This document shows positions 12,801-21,727 of a stretch of 62,482 bases of DNA, one piece after another (the stretch's first letter is position 1; each line of letters begins with the position of its first letter). The notes beneath the pieces were generated by a model. It did no database searches, had not been told where the DNA came from, and worked only from the letters and a program-made list of their open reading frames with translations. A program made the translations under genes and the position numbers. Source of the DNA: Maritimibacter sp. 55A14 (GTDB taxonomy: Bacteria > Pseudomonadota > Alphaproteobacteria > Rhodobacterales > Rhodobacteraceae); contig NZ_QEYE01000020.1 in NCBI RefSeq assembly GCF_003122205.1, positions 1 through 62,482 of the forward strand. The letters are read 5' to 3'.

Positions 12801-15546
12801 GCGCGTGGCAGCCGCGCGGACCCGGTTCCGCCTGAACGGGGCGCCGGTGACGCTCTCCCCCGTGCCGGGCGAGCGGCTCTCGGAGGTGCTGCGCGAGCGG
12901 CTGGGCGCGCGCGAGGTGAAGATCGGCTGCAACGCGGGCGATTGCGGCGCCTGCACGGTGCTGGTGGACGGTGCGCCGGTTTGCGCCTGCCTGATGCCCG
13001 CGCAGCAGGCCGAGGGGCGCTCCGTGGAGACCGTCGCGGCGCTGGTGCGGGACGACCGGCATGGCCGGGCGCTGGCCGCCGCCTTCCAGAACCGCGCCGC
13101 CGCGCAATGCGGCATCTGCACGCCGGGAATGATCACCGCGGCAGTCGCGTTGCTGCGGGCCGACCCGGTGCCGGACGAGGCTGCTATTATGGACGCGCTC
13201 AACGGTGTGCTTTGCCGCTGCACCGGCTACCGGGCGATCATCGCCGCGGTGCTGGAGGCGGGCCGCAGCCCGCTGCCCGGCGGAGCGGGCGAGGTGGGCA
13301 GCGCGGTGCGCAGGCTCGACGGGGCGGCCAAGGTCGAGGGCCGCGAGGCCTATGGCGACGACATTGCCCCGCCCGGAACGCTGGAAATGCGGGTGATCCG
13401 GTCGCCGCACCCGCGCGCGCGCTTCGCACTGGGCGATCTGGATACTTTCCTTGCCGTCCGCGACGGGCTGGAGGCCGTGCTGACCGCGGCGGATGTTCCG
13501 GGGCGCAACGCCTTCGGCACGATCCCCGGTTTCATAGACCAGCCGGTCTTTGCCGAGGCCGAGACCCGCTTCCGGGGCGAAGCCGTGGCCGCGGTCATCG
13601 GCACGCCCGAGGCGATGCGCCGCTTCGATCCGGCGGATTTCCCGGTGACATGGACGCCGCTGCCCGCCGTCGCCACGCTGGCCGAGGCATTGGCGCCGGA
13701 GGCGCCGCAACTCCATGCCGGGCGCGCGGGCAACGTGATGTGCGAAGGCTTCGTGGAATGCGGTGACCCGGAGGCGGCGCTGGCGCGCGCCGATGTCACG
13801 GTGGAGGGCCGCTTCCGCTCGGGCTTCGTGGAGCACGCCTATATCGAGCCCGATGCGGGCTATGCGCGGATGCGGGACGGCCGGCTGGAGGTCCAGGCCT
13901 GCACCCAGGCCCCGGTGATGGACCGCGAGGGGCTGGAGGACATTCTGGGGATGGAACGTGGTTCGGTGCGTATCGTGCCCAGCGCGGTGGGCGGCGGCTT
14001 CGGCTCCAAGCTCGACCTGTCGGTGCAGCCCTACCTGGCGTTGGGCGCGCTCACGACCGGCCGGCCGGTGCGCCTGGCCTACAGCCGTATCGAGACGATG
14101 CAGGTGACCACCAAGCGCCACCCGTCCGATATCCTGCTCAGGATCGGGGCGAGGCGCGACGGGCGGCTCTGCGGGTTGAGCTTCGCGGGCGATTTCAACA
14201 CCGGCGCCTATGCCTCCTGGGGGCCGACTGTGGCGAACCGCGTGCCGGTCCATGCCTCGGGTCCATACCGCGTGGCAGATTACCGGGCCGAGGCGCGTGC
14301 CATCCACACCCATTGCCCGCCTTCGGGGGCGTTCCGGGGGTTCGGCGTGCCGCAGGCCGCGATCGCGCAGGAGGTGCTCTTCGACGAGATTGCGGAAAAG
14401 CTGGACATGGACCCTCTGGAATTCCGGTATCTCAACGCACTGGAGAACGGCCTGCCCACCGTCTGCGGCCAGGTCTTCGAACAGGGCGTGGGCATCCGTG
14501 CCTGCCTCGACGCGCTGCGCCCGGCCTGGACGGCGGCACGCGACGAGGCCGCGGCCTTCAACGCCCGCGCCGCATCAGACGGCGGCCCGCGGCGCAAGGG
14601 CGCGGGCCTGGCCTGCGGCTGGTATGGCTGCGGCAACACCTCGTTGCCCAACCCGTCGACCATCAAGGCGGGCATCCGCGCCGACGGCACGCTGGTGCTG
14701 CACCAGGGCGCGATGGATGTCGGGCAGGGCGCGAACACGGTGATCGCCCAGATATTCGCCACTGCGCTGGGCGTGCCGCTTGGCTGCGTGACGCTGGTGG
14801 GCGCGGATACGGACGTGACGCCGGATGCGGGCAAGACCTCGGCCTCGCGCCAGACCTATGTCTCGGGCAACGCCGCGCGGCTGGCGGGCGCTGCGCTGCG
14901 CGCCGATATCCTGATGCGTTGCAACGCCTCGGAAGCCGCGCGGATCGCGCTGGGCGCGGGCGCGGTCGAGGTGACGGAGGGCGCGCGAACGCAGCGCCTG
15001 CCGCTCGGCCGGTTGCCGCCCGATGCCGAAGGCTATGTCCTGCGGGCCGAGGAGACCTACGATCCGCCGACCCGGCCGCTCGACGCATCGGGGCAGGGGG
15101 TGCCCTATGCGCAGTTCGGCTATGCCGCCCATCTGGTACTGGTGGAGGTCGACACCGCGCTGGGTCATGTCCGCCCGCAGCGTTTCACGGCCGCGCATGA
15201 CGTGGGCCGGGCGATCAACCCGCTTCTGGTGGAGGGGCAGGTGCATGGCGGCATCGCGCAGGGCATGGGCATGGCGCTGATGGAGGAGTACCTTCCGGGG
15301 CTGACAGAGAACCTGCACGACTACCTGATCCCCACCGTGGGCGACATGCCCCCGGTGGAGACGCTGATCGTCGAGGAACCCGACGCCCACGGGCCCTATG
15401 GCGCGAAGGGGCTGGGGGAACATGTGCTGATTCCCACCGCGCCCGCGATCCTGAACGCGATCCGCCATGCCACCGGCTGCCGGCTGCGCGCCGTGCCGGT
15501 CACGCCCGACCGGATGCGTGCCGCGATCCTGGAGCGGCAGAAATGA
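12793..15546 (+). CDS. Molybdenum hydroxylase, fused [2Fe-2S] and molybdopterin subunits (nicotinate dehydrogenase candidate)
   Basis: The 917 residues join the iron-sulfur and molybdopterin parts of a xanthine-dehydrogenase-family enzyme in one chain. Residues 1-155 hold a plant-type [2Fe-2S] site (Cys46, 51, 54, 66) and a second one (Cys106, 109, 141, 143, in CGIC and CRCTGY). From about 170 the Mo domains follow, with VGGGFGSK and GAFRGFG loops, VGQGANT, and the catalytic base Glu876 in GAKGLGE. FAD is supplied by the upstream gene, whose stop overlaps this start by 8 bp. The likely reaction is hydroxylation of nicotinate at C6, inferred from neighbours; hydroxylase specificity cannot be read from the sequence. 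In E. barkeri the same enzyme has four subunits, so the fusion is a different architecture. No XdhC-type cofactor-sulfurating gene is nearby. Confidence 0.88.
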   Translation: MDERVAAARTRFRLNGAPVTLSPVPGERLSEVLRERLGAREVKIGCNAGDCGACTVLVDGAPVCACLMPAQQAEGRSVETVAALVRDDRHGRALAAAFQNRAAAQCGICTPGMITAAVALLRADPVPDEAAIMDALNGVLCRCTGYRAIIAAVLEAGRSPLPGGAGEVGSAVRRLDGAAKVEGREAYGDDIAPPGTLEMRVIRSPHPRARFALGDLDTFLAVRDGLEAVLTAADVPGRNAFGTIPGFIDQPVFAEAETRFRGEAVAAVIGTPEAMRRFDPADFPVTWTPLPAVATLAEALAPEAPQLHAGRAGNVMCEGFVECGDPEAALARADVTVEGRFRSGFVEHAYIEPDAGYARMRDGRLEVQACTQAPVMDREGLEDILGMERGSVRIVPSAVGGGFGSKLDLSVQPYLALGALTTGRPVRLAYSRIETMQVTTKRHPSDILLRIGARRDGRLCGLSFAGDFNTGAYASWGPTVANRVPVHASGPYRVADYRAEARAIHTHCPPSGAFRGFGVPQAAIAQEVLFDEIAEKLDMDPLEFRYLNALENGLPTVCGQVFEQGVGIRACLDALRPAWTAARDEAAAFNARAASDGGPRRKGAGLACGWYGCGNTSLPNPSTIKAGIRADGTLVLHQGAMDVGQGANTVIAQIFATALGVPLGCVTLVGADTDVTPDAGKTSASRQTYVSGNAARLAGAALRADILMRCNASEAARIALGAGAVEVTEGARTQRLPLGRLPPDAEGYVLRAEETYDPPTRPLDASGQGVPYAQFGYAAHLVLVEVDTALGHVRPQRFTAAHDVGRAINPLLVEGQVHGGIAQGMGMALMEEYLPGLTENLHDYLIPTVGDMPPVETLIVEEPDAHGPYGAKGLGEHVLIPTAPAILNAIRHATGCRLRAVPVTPDRMRAAILERQK

Positions 15547-17006
15547 GCGGCGCGCGCAAATCCGACGCGCCGGGCAAGATCCGCTGCGATGCCTGCCCGG
15601 TCATGTGCTACATTGCCGAGGGCCGTTCGGGCGCCTGCGACCGCTACGCCAATCACGGCGGGCGGCTGGTGCGGCTCGACCCGCTCACGGTGATAGAATC
15701 GGGCGCGGCGGCGGTGCCTTTCCTGCAGGACGGCGACGGCAGCGACTGGGACGGCGACCTGATCCAGGGCGACCGGCCCTTCGTCACGGCGATCGGCGCG
15801 GGCACGACCTATCCCGACTACAAGCCCGCGCCATTCATCGTCAGCCAGCCGGTCGATGGCGTGGACATGGTGACCGTCGTGACCGAGGGCATCTTCAGCT
15901 ATTGCGGCGTCAAGGTAAAGATCGACACCGACCGCCATATCGGCGCGGAACGCGCCATCGTGCGCGTGGAGGGTGAGCCGATCGGCCATGTCATGACCTC
16001 CGAATACGGCTCACGCATGCTGTCGCTGGGCGGCGTGGAGCACCTGACCGGCGGCAGCAAGGCCGAGGGCCGCGTGACCTGCGACGCGCTGCTCAGGCTC
16101 TGCAATTGCGAACCGGTCGAGATGGAGATCGACGAGGGCGCGCGGGTGGTGGTGCAGGCGGGCCGTCCGCCGGTCATCGACGGCGTGCCGGAGCGACTGA
16201 TGCGGGTGGGCTGCGGGTCGGCCACGATCGGCATGTTCGCCCGCCAATGGGCGCCGCATGTGGACGAGGTGGTGGTCGTGGACGACCACATCACCGGCGT
16301 GCTGTCCGAGCATGAGGCCGGCCGGGGCCTGGACATGCGCCGCACGGGCATCCGGGTCAAAGGCAGGCGGTCCACGCCGGGCCGCTATTTCCAGGTGGCC
16401 GAACCCGGCACCGGCTGGGGCGGCACCGATGTCGAGGATCCGTTGACGATCCTGAAGCCGGCCGATCCGAAGCACGCCTGGCCGGGATTGCGGTTGCTGA
16501 TGATCTCGACCACCGGCGAGCAATGGTCCTACTTCATCCTCAACGAGAAGTTGGAGCCGGAAATATCGGAAATCACACCGGAATTACTGTCCGCGTCCGA
16601 GCGTATCGCGGAGAATTGCGAGCCCGCGCTCTGTTCGGTACTCTTCATGGGCGGCGCCGGCGGCAGCCTGCGCGCGGGCGTCACCGCGAACCCTGTCGGC
16701 CTGACCCATTCGGTCAAGGATACACTCACGCGGGTCTCCTGCGGTGGGGCCCCGGCCTATGTCTGGCCCGGCGGAGGGATCACCGTGATGGCCGATGTCA
16801 CGCAGATGCCGAGCAACGCCTTCGGTTATGTGCCCACTCCGGCGCTGGTGGCGCCCATCGAATTCACCCTGCGCCGGTCCGACTATGCCGCGCTGGGCGG
16901 CCATACCGCGCAAATCCGCAGCGTCGAGAGCGTTCTCTCTGCCGACGTGCGTCGGGTCGGGCGCCCCGGTGGCGACCGGCGCGGCAAGGGGGAGGAAGGG
17001 GAATGA
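15543..17006 (+). CDS. hnr: 6-hydroxynicotinate reductase homologue (FeS flavoprotein)
   Basis: This 487-residue protein resembles the Hnr of Eubacterium barkeri, which reduces 6-hydroxynicotinate to 1,4,5,6-tetrahydro-6-oxonicotinate with a ferredoxin-type donor and, as reported, contains FeS clusters and a covalently bound flavin. Visible here: an N-terminal cluster motif Cys15-x2-Cys18-x3-Cys22-x9-Cys32, further conserved Cys in SYCGVKVKID, LCNCEP and VGCGSATIG, and Gly-rich stretches FMGGAGGSLRAGV and VWPGGGITVMAD. The start overlaps the upstream stop (ATGA) and the stop overlaps the next start, so it is tightly coupled. I see no standard ApbE flavinylation motif (Asp-x2-Ser/Thr-Gly-Ala-Ser/Thr). 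Assignment rests on remembered family features and on the enamidase homologue nearby. Confidence 0.8.
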   Translation: MSGARKSDAPGKIRCDACPVMCYIAEGRSGACDRYANHGGRLVRLDPLTVIESGAAAVPFLQDGDGSDWDGDLIQGDRPFVTAIGAGTTYPDYKPAPFIVSQPVDGVDMVTVVTEGIFSYCGVKVKIDTDRHIGAERAIVRVEGEPIGHVMTSEYGSRMLSLGGVEHLTGGSKAEGRVTCDALLRLCNCEPVEMEIDEGARVVVQAGRPPVIDGVPERLMRVGCGSATIGMFARQWAPHVDEVVVVDDHITGVLSEHEAGRGLDMRRTGIRVKGRRSTPGRYFQVAEPGTGWGGTDVEDPLTILKPADPKHAWPGLRLLMISTTGEQWSYFILNEKLEPEISEITPELLSASERIAENCEPALCSVLFMGGAGGSLRAGVTANPVGLTHSVKDTLTRVSCGGAPAYVWPGGGITVMADVTQMPSNAFGYVPTPALVAPIEFTLRRSDYAALGGHTAQIRSVESVLSADVRRVGRPGGDRRGKGEEGE

Positions 17007-17878
17007 CCGGACCGCAGGCCGCGCTTCTGCCCGGTGGGCCGCGGCTGCATCTGCAGCATGGCCCCATCGACCTCATCATCGGCGCGGAAGGGGCGGCGCC
17101 CGAAGCGCGGCTGGCAGCCTTTCGCGCCGCGCGCCGCGCCTTCGACGGGTTGCTGGAACGCCTGGTCGCCGAACTGTCCGCCCTGCGCCGTCCGCTCGAC
17201 CCGGAGCACCCGCCGCAGGGGCCGGTGGCAATGCGCATGGCCCGCGCCGTCGCCCCCCATGGGACGGTCTTCGTCACGCCGATGGCTGCCGTGGCGGGCG
17301 CGGTCGCGGACGAGATCCTGGCGCGGATGCGCACCGCCGCGCCGCTCGACCGCGTCTATGTCAACAATGGCGGGGACATCGCGCTCCACCTCGCGCCGGG
17401 CGCGCGCTTCCGGCTGGCGATTGCCGGTTCCGGCGGCGCCGATCTGGGCCGCGTGACGGTCGTAGGTGGCGACGGCGTGGGCGGCATCGCCACAAGCGGG
17501 CGGGGCGGGCGGAGCCTGTCGCTCGGGATCGCCGACGCAGTGACGGTCCTGGCCGGTTGTGCCGCCGAAGCGGACGCCGCCGCCACGCTGATCGCCAATG
17601 CGGTCGACCTGCCGGGCCACAAGGCGATTTTGCGCGCCCCGGCGGAGGAGATCGACCCGCAGAGCGACCTCGGGACGCGCCCGGTGGTGACGGGCTGCGG
17701 GCGGCTTTCGCCGGAAGATGCCGCCGCGGCGCTGGCGCGCGGCCGGGACGCGGCCGCCGCGATGGCCGGGCGCGGGCTCATACGGACCGCCGCGCTTGTG
17801 TTGCAGGGGCAGAGCATGGCGTTGGGCGAGATGGCCGTGGCGCCGCCGGAGCCCGGCGCGCTGGCGGCCCATGCCTGA
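17003..17878 (+). CDS. UPF0280 family protein (ApbE-like fold), possible flavin transferase for the reductase
   Basis: This 291-residue protein belongs to UPF0280, whose structures share the T-fold of ApbE, the FAD:protein FMN transferase. Visible family features are AVAPHGTVFVTPMAAVAGAVADEILARM, the loop VYVNNGGDIALHL, and GIATSGRGGRSLSLGIADAVTVLA, which corresponds to the ApbE region that holds the metal and flavin. The start is coupled to hnr by a 4-bp overlap. No activity is established for UPF0280. Because the E. barkeri reductase carries a covalent flavin, I infer that this protein may attach it here. The alternative is a separate redox or ligand-binding role. Confidence 0.82.
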   Translation: MTGPQAALLPGGPRLHLQHGPIDLIIGAEGAAPEARLAAFRAARRAFDGLLERLVAELSALRRPLDPEHPPQGPVAMRMARAVAPHGTVFVTPMAAVAGAVADEILARMRTAAPLDRVYVNNGGDIALHLAPGARFRLAIAGSGGADLGRVTVVGGDGVGGIATSGRGGRSLSLGIADAVTVLAGCAAEADAAATLIANAVDLPGHKAILRAPAEEIDPQSDLGTRPVVTGCGRLSPEDAAAALARGRDAAAAMAGRGLIRTAALVLQGQSMALGEMAVAPPEPGALAAHA

Positions 17879-17914
17879 GGCGGCGGGCGGCATGCAAGGA
17901 AGGGAGCGGAGAGG

Positions 17915-18499
17915 ATGAAGGCAGAGATACGCAAGATCGCCGTGACGGTCGAGGAAACCCGCCGCGAAATGGGCCGCGAGATTGCACCCCCCACCCGCAA
18001 GGCCGTGGCCGTGGCGGTAATCGCCAACCCCTTCGCGGGCCGCTATGCCGAGGATCTGTCGGCGCTGATGGAGATAGGCGCGGATCTGGGGGGCCTTCTG
18101 GGCGAAAGATGCGTCGCGGCGCTGGGCATCGCGCCGGAGGCCGCGGAAAGCTACGGCAAGGCGGCGATGGTGGGCGAGGCGGGCGAGTTGGAACACGCCG
18201 CCGCGATCCTGCACCCGAAGCTGGGCGCACCGCTGCGCGCCGCCGTGGGCTCGGGCGCGGCGCTGGTGCCGTCGTCGAAGAAAATGGGTGGGCCGGGTCA
18301 GACGCTCGACGTGCCGCTCGGCCACAAGGATGCGGCCTATGTGCGCTCGCATTTCGACGGGATCGAGGTGCGGCTGGCCGATGCGCCCCGCGCGGGCGAA
18401 ATCCTGGTGGCCGTGGCGGTTACAGACAGCGGCCGGCCACTGCCCCGCGTGGGCGGGCTGACCGTGGACGAGGTCGAAGGCCGTGACGGGCTGCGATAG
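17915..18499 (+). CDS. AA_synth (PF06684-type) family protein
   Basis: This 194-residue protein matches the poorly understood 'amino acid synthesis' family: IRKIAVTVEETRREMGR at the N-terminus, VAVAVIANPFAGRYAEDL (about 31-48), the AALGIAPEAAESYGKAAMVGEAGELEHAAAILHPKLG block, and a C-terminal half with SGAALVPSSKKMGGPGQTLDVPLGHKDAAYVRSHFD. The Lys-Lys-Met-Gly-Gly-Pro and Pro-Leu-Gly-His segments look like an active site. The family name is historical, with no proven reaction. Its position between the reductase and the transporter genes suggests work on a pathway intermediate, possibly 2-formylglutarate. AAGGAAGGGAG upstream supports the start; the 36-bp gap suggests the same transcript. Confidence 0.8.
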   Translation: MKAEIRKIAVTVEETRREMGREIAPPTRKAVAVAVIANPFAGRYAEDLSALMEIGADLGGLLGERCVAALGIAPEAAESYGKAAMVGEAGELEHAAAILHPKLGAPLRAAVGSGAALVPSSKKMGGPGQTLDVPLGHKDAAYVRSHFDGIEVRLADAPRAGEILVAVAVTDSGRPLPRVGGLTVDEVEGRDGLR

Positions 18500-18555
18500 A
18501 CAAGCCCGGCCGGGCACGCGATAACGAGAGAAATCTGAACAGGGAGTTCCGAGAG

Positions 18556-19773
18556 ATGGCACGACTGAAACGCAGATCGCTACTGGGCGCGCTGGCGGCG
18601 CTGCCGATGCTCACGACCCTGGCCGGACCGGCTGCGGCACAGGACAGGATCGTGATCGGCGAGATCAACTCCTACACGCGGCTGCCCGCCTTCACAGAAC
18701 CCTACAAGAAGGGATGGCAGCTTGGGCTGGAGGAGATCAACGCCGGAGGCGGCATCAAGGGACAGGAAATCGAGGTGATCAGCCGCGACGACACCGGCGA
18801 CCCGGCCACCGCGATCCGCATCGCGGAGGAGATGATCTCGAAGGACGAGGCGACGATGATCTTCGGCACCTTCCTGTCGAATATCGGTCTGGCCGTTTCG
18901 GATTTTTCAAAGCAGAACAAGACATTGTTCCTGGCGTCCGAGCCGCTCTCGGATGCGATCGTCTGGTCGAACGGCAACCGCTATACCTACCGGTTGCGCC
19001 CCTCCACCCATATGCAGGCGGCAATGCTGGCCGAGGAGGCCGCCAAGCTCGACGCGGTGCGCTGGGCGACGGTGGCGCCAAACTACGCCTATGGCCGCGA
19101 CGCGGTGGCGGCCTTCAAGGCGGAGCTGACCCGGCTGCGCCCGGATGTGGAATTCGTCGAGGAGCAGTGGCCGCCGGTCTTCAAGATCGACGCGGGCTCC
19201 ACCGTGCGCGCACTGGAGGCCGCCAAGCCCGACGCGATCTACAACGTCACCTTCGCCGGCGACCTGGCGAAATTCGTGCGCGAGGGCTCCATCCGGATGC
19301 TTTTCGAAGACCGCCCGGTCGTGTCGCTGCTCTCCGGCGAGCCCGAATACCTGCTGCCCCTGGGCGACGAGACGCCCGACGGCTGGATCGTCACCGGCTA
19401 TCCCGGCACCGATATCGAGACCGAGGCACATCAGGCGTTTGCGCAGGCCTATATCGACCGCTGGGGCGAGCCGCCGATGACCGGCTCGATCGTGGGCTAC
19501 AACTCGATGCTGTCCATCAAGGCGCTCCTCGAGAAGGCCGAGTCGCTCGAGACCGAGGATCTTCTGGCGGCGATGGAGGGGCTGGAGGTGCCGTCGAGCC
19601 CGACCGGCCCGTTCCGCTTCCGAGCCGCCGACCATCAGGCCACGATGGGCGCCTATGTCGGGCGCACTGCGCTGGTGGACGGCACGCCCAAGATGGTGGA
19701 CTGGGTCTATGCCCATGGTGCGGATTACCTGCCCTCCGAGGCAGAGGCCGCGAAGATGCGCCCGGCCGAGTAG
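18556..19773 (+). CDS. ABC transporter substrate-binding protein, branched-chain amino acid/amide (HAAT) type
   Basis: This 405-residue periplasmic receptor has a signal of the twin-arginine-like sort (MARLKRRSLLGALAALPMLTTLAGPAAA) and the type I periplasmic-binding fold of Leu/Ile/Val and amide/urea receptors: IVIGEINSYTRLPAFTEPYKKGWQLGLEEINAGGGIKGQEIEV condensed in the N-lobe, FGTFLSNIGLAVSDFS, and the hinge region RWATVAPNYAYGRDA. The ligand cannot be read from the sequence. HAAT receptors also bind aromatic acids and amides, so a pyridine carboxylate or its amide would fit this cluster. It is followed by fused permeases and two ATPases on the same strand. Confidence 0.9.
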   Translation: MARLKRRSLLGALAALPMLTTLAGPAAAQDRIVIGEINSYTRLPAFTEPYKKGWQLGLEEINAGGGIKGQEIEVISRDDTGDPATAIRIAEEMISKDEATMIFGTFLSNIGLAVSDFSKQNKTLFLASEPLSDAIVWSNGNRYTYRLRPSTHMQAAMLAEEAAKLDAVRWATVAPNYAYGRDAVAAFKAELTRLRPDVEFVEEQWPPVFKIDAGSTVRALEAAKPDAIYNVTFAGDLAKFVREGSIRMLFEDRPVVSLLSGEPEYLLPLGDETPDGWIVTGYPGTDIETEAHQAFAQAYIDRWGEPPMTGSIVGYNSMLSIKALLEKAESLETEDLLAAMEGLEVPSSPTGPFRFRAADHQATMGAYVGRTALVDGTPKMVDWVYAHGADYLPSEAEAAKMRPAE

Positions 19774-19867
19774 CCGCGGGGCGCCGGGCAAGGGGATGTG
19801 CGCCGTCCGATCATCGGCGCGCCTCCCCGCCGGGGCGCGCGCGCCCATCTTCCGGGACAGGTGAGCC

Positions 19868-21727
19868 ATGAGCTTCTATTTCGCGCAGCTTCTGACCGGC
19901 CTGGCCAATGCGTCGTCGTTGTTCCTGATCGCCTGCGGACTGTCGATCATCTTCGGGGTGACGCGGATCGTCAATTTCGCGCATGGTTCGCTTTTCATGC
20001 TGGGCGCCTATATCGCCTATTCGGTGGTCACGCGGCTCGACGCGGGGGTGTTCGGCTTCTGGTTCGGGATGCTGGCCGCGGCGCTGGCGGTGGGGCTGGT
20101 CGGGCTGGCGATGGAGTTTCTGATCCTGCGCCGGCTCTACCGCGCGCCGGAACTCTTCCAGCTCGTGGCGACCTTCGGCCTGGTGCTGGTGATCCAGGAC
20201 GTGGCGCTGGCGATCTGGGGTGCGGCGGACCTGCTGGGTCCGCGCGCGCCGGGGCTGGCCCGCGCGGTGCGCATCTTCGGCGAGCCGATCCCGCAATACG
20301 ACCTGGCGCTTATCGGGATCGGCCCTCTGGTGCTGGCGGGGATATGGCTGCTCTTCCACCGCACGCGCTGGGGCATCCTGGTCCGCGCGGCGACGCAGGA
20401 CCGCGACATGGTGGGGGCGCTCGGCGTCAATCAGAACTGGCTCTTCTCGGCGGCGTTCTTCCTGGGCGCGGCGCTGGCAGGGCTGGGCGGCGCGTTGCAG
20501 ATCCCGCGCGAGGCGGTCAGCCTGCAGATGGATCTCAACGTCATCGCAGAGGCTTTCGTCGTGGTCGTGATCGGCGGCATGGGCAGCGTGGCCGGCGCCT
20601 TCGTGGCGGCGGTGCTGATCTCGGTTCTCAACGCTTTCGCGGTGCTGGTCTTCCCGCAGATATCCATCGTTCTGCCCTTCGTGGTGATGGCCGTTGTACT
20701 GGTGCTGCGCCCGCACGGGCTGTTCGGGAAACCGGGCAGCGGGCATGGCGCGCCGGGCGAACCGGAGGCGCCGCTCCGCCACATGTCCGGGCGCGGCCGG
20801 ATGGCGCTGGCTGCGCTGGTGCTGGCGATGCTGGCCAGCCCCGCGGTGGCGGGCGATTTTACCCTGATCCTGCTGGTCGACCTGCTGGTGGCGATGCTTT
20901 TCGCCGCGAGCCTGCATTTCCTGATGGGCGTGGGCGGCATGGTGTCCTTCGGGCACGCTGCCTTTTTCGGGATCGGGGCCTATGGAGCGGCGCTGGCGGT
21001 CAAAACGCTGGGCCTCGGGATGGGCGGCGCGATGCTGGCCGGGCCGCTGGCCGGTGCGCTGGGCGCGCTCGTCTTCGGCTGGTTTTGCGTGCGGCTCTCG
21101 GGTGTCTACCTGGCGATGCTGACCCTGGCGGCGGCACAGATCGTCTGGGGGATAACCTTCCAGTGGCAGGACGTGACCGGGGGCGATGACGGCATCCTCG
21201 GGGTCTGGCCCGCACCCTGGGCCAGCTCCGACACCGCCTATTTCTACCTCGCGGCGGCGATTTGCCTGGGCGGGATATGGGCCTTGCGCAGGGTCGTGCA
21301 TTCGCCCTTCGGCTACCTTCTGCGCGGCGGCCGTGACTCGCCCGTCAGGGCCGAGGCGATCGGGCTCGACCTGCGCCGCCACCAATGGGCCGGCTTCACC
21401 CTGGCGGGCACGCTTGCGGGGCTCGCAGGAACGGTCTTCGCCTTCTCCAAGGGCAGCGTCTTTCCCGACGTGCTGGGCATCGCGCAATCGGTGGACGGGC
21501 TGATCATGGTGCTTCTGGGCGGCATCCACGCTCTGGCCGGGCCGCTGCTGGGCGCGGGCGTCTTCGTGCTGATCGAGGACTGGGTTTCGCGGCTCGATTT
21601 CTGGCGCTTCATCTTCGGAGCGATCATCCTGGCGGTGGTGCTGCTGGCGCCCGACGGACTGGCCGGCGGACTGGAGCGCCTGCGCCGCCTGCTGCGGCGC
21701 ACAACCGGCGGGGGCGCGGCGCGATGA
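19868..21727 (+). CDS. Fused LivH-LivM-type permease of the HAAT ABC importer
   Basis: The 619 residues are two permeases in one chain. The LivH-like half (about 1-290) starts with [41 protein letters not shown] split over the first helices and holds the coupling segment [11 protein letters not shown]. The LivM-like half (about 300-610) begins after a short hydrophilic linker ([21 protein letters not shown]) and contains [22 protein letters not shown] and a second coupling region [11 protein letters not shown]. About 16-18 membrane helices are expected. Separate livH and livM genes are the commoner arrangement. The stop overlaps the ATPase start by 4 bp. Together with the receptor and the two ATPases it makes a complete importer. 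Confidence 0.9.
   Translation: MSFYFAQLLTGLANASSLFLIACGLSIIFGVTRIVNFAHGSLFMLGAYIAYSVVTRLDAGVFGFWFGMLAAALAVGLVGLAMEFLILRRLYRAPELFQLVATFGLVLVIQDVALAIWGAADLLGPRAPGLARAVRIFGEPIPQYDLALIGIGPLVLAGIWLLFHRTRWGILVRAATQDRDMVGALGVNQNWLFSAAFFLGAALAGLGGALQIPREAVSLQMDLNVIAEAFVVVVIGGMGSVAGAFVAAVLISVLNAFAVLVFPQISIVLPFVVMAVVLVLRPHGLFGKPGSGHGAPGEPEAPLRHMSGRGRMALAALVLAMLASPAVAGDFTLILLVDLLVAMLFAASLHFLMGVGGMVSFGHAAFFGIGAYGAALAVKTLGLGMGGAMLAGPLAGALGALVFGWFCVRLSGVYLAMLTLAAAQIVWGITFQWQDVTGGDDGILGVWPAPWASSDTAYFYLAAAICLGGIWALRRVVHSPFGYLLRGGRDSPVRAEAIGLDLRRHQWAGFTLAGTLAGLAGTVFAFSKGSVFPDVLGIAQSVDGLIMVLLGGIHALAGPLLGAGVFVLIEDWVSRLDFWRFIFGAIILAVVLLAPDGLAGGLERLRRLLRRTTGGGAAR

Noticed and set aside
12616-14313. Long reverse-strand frame of 565 codons across the molybdenum hydroxylase genes
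   Set aside because: High-GC shadow of the real plus-strand gene, low-complexity Arg/His/Ala composition, no motifs.
16795-18486. Long plus-strand frame of 563 codons through hnr, UPF0280 and AA_synth
   Set aside because: It is out of frame with three genes that have family motifs and coupled stops and starts; composition is Arg/Gly-rich shadow.
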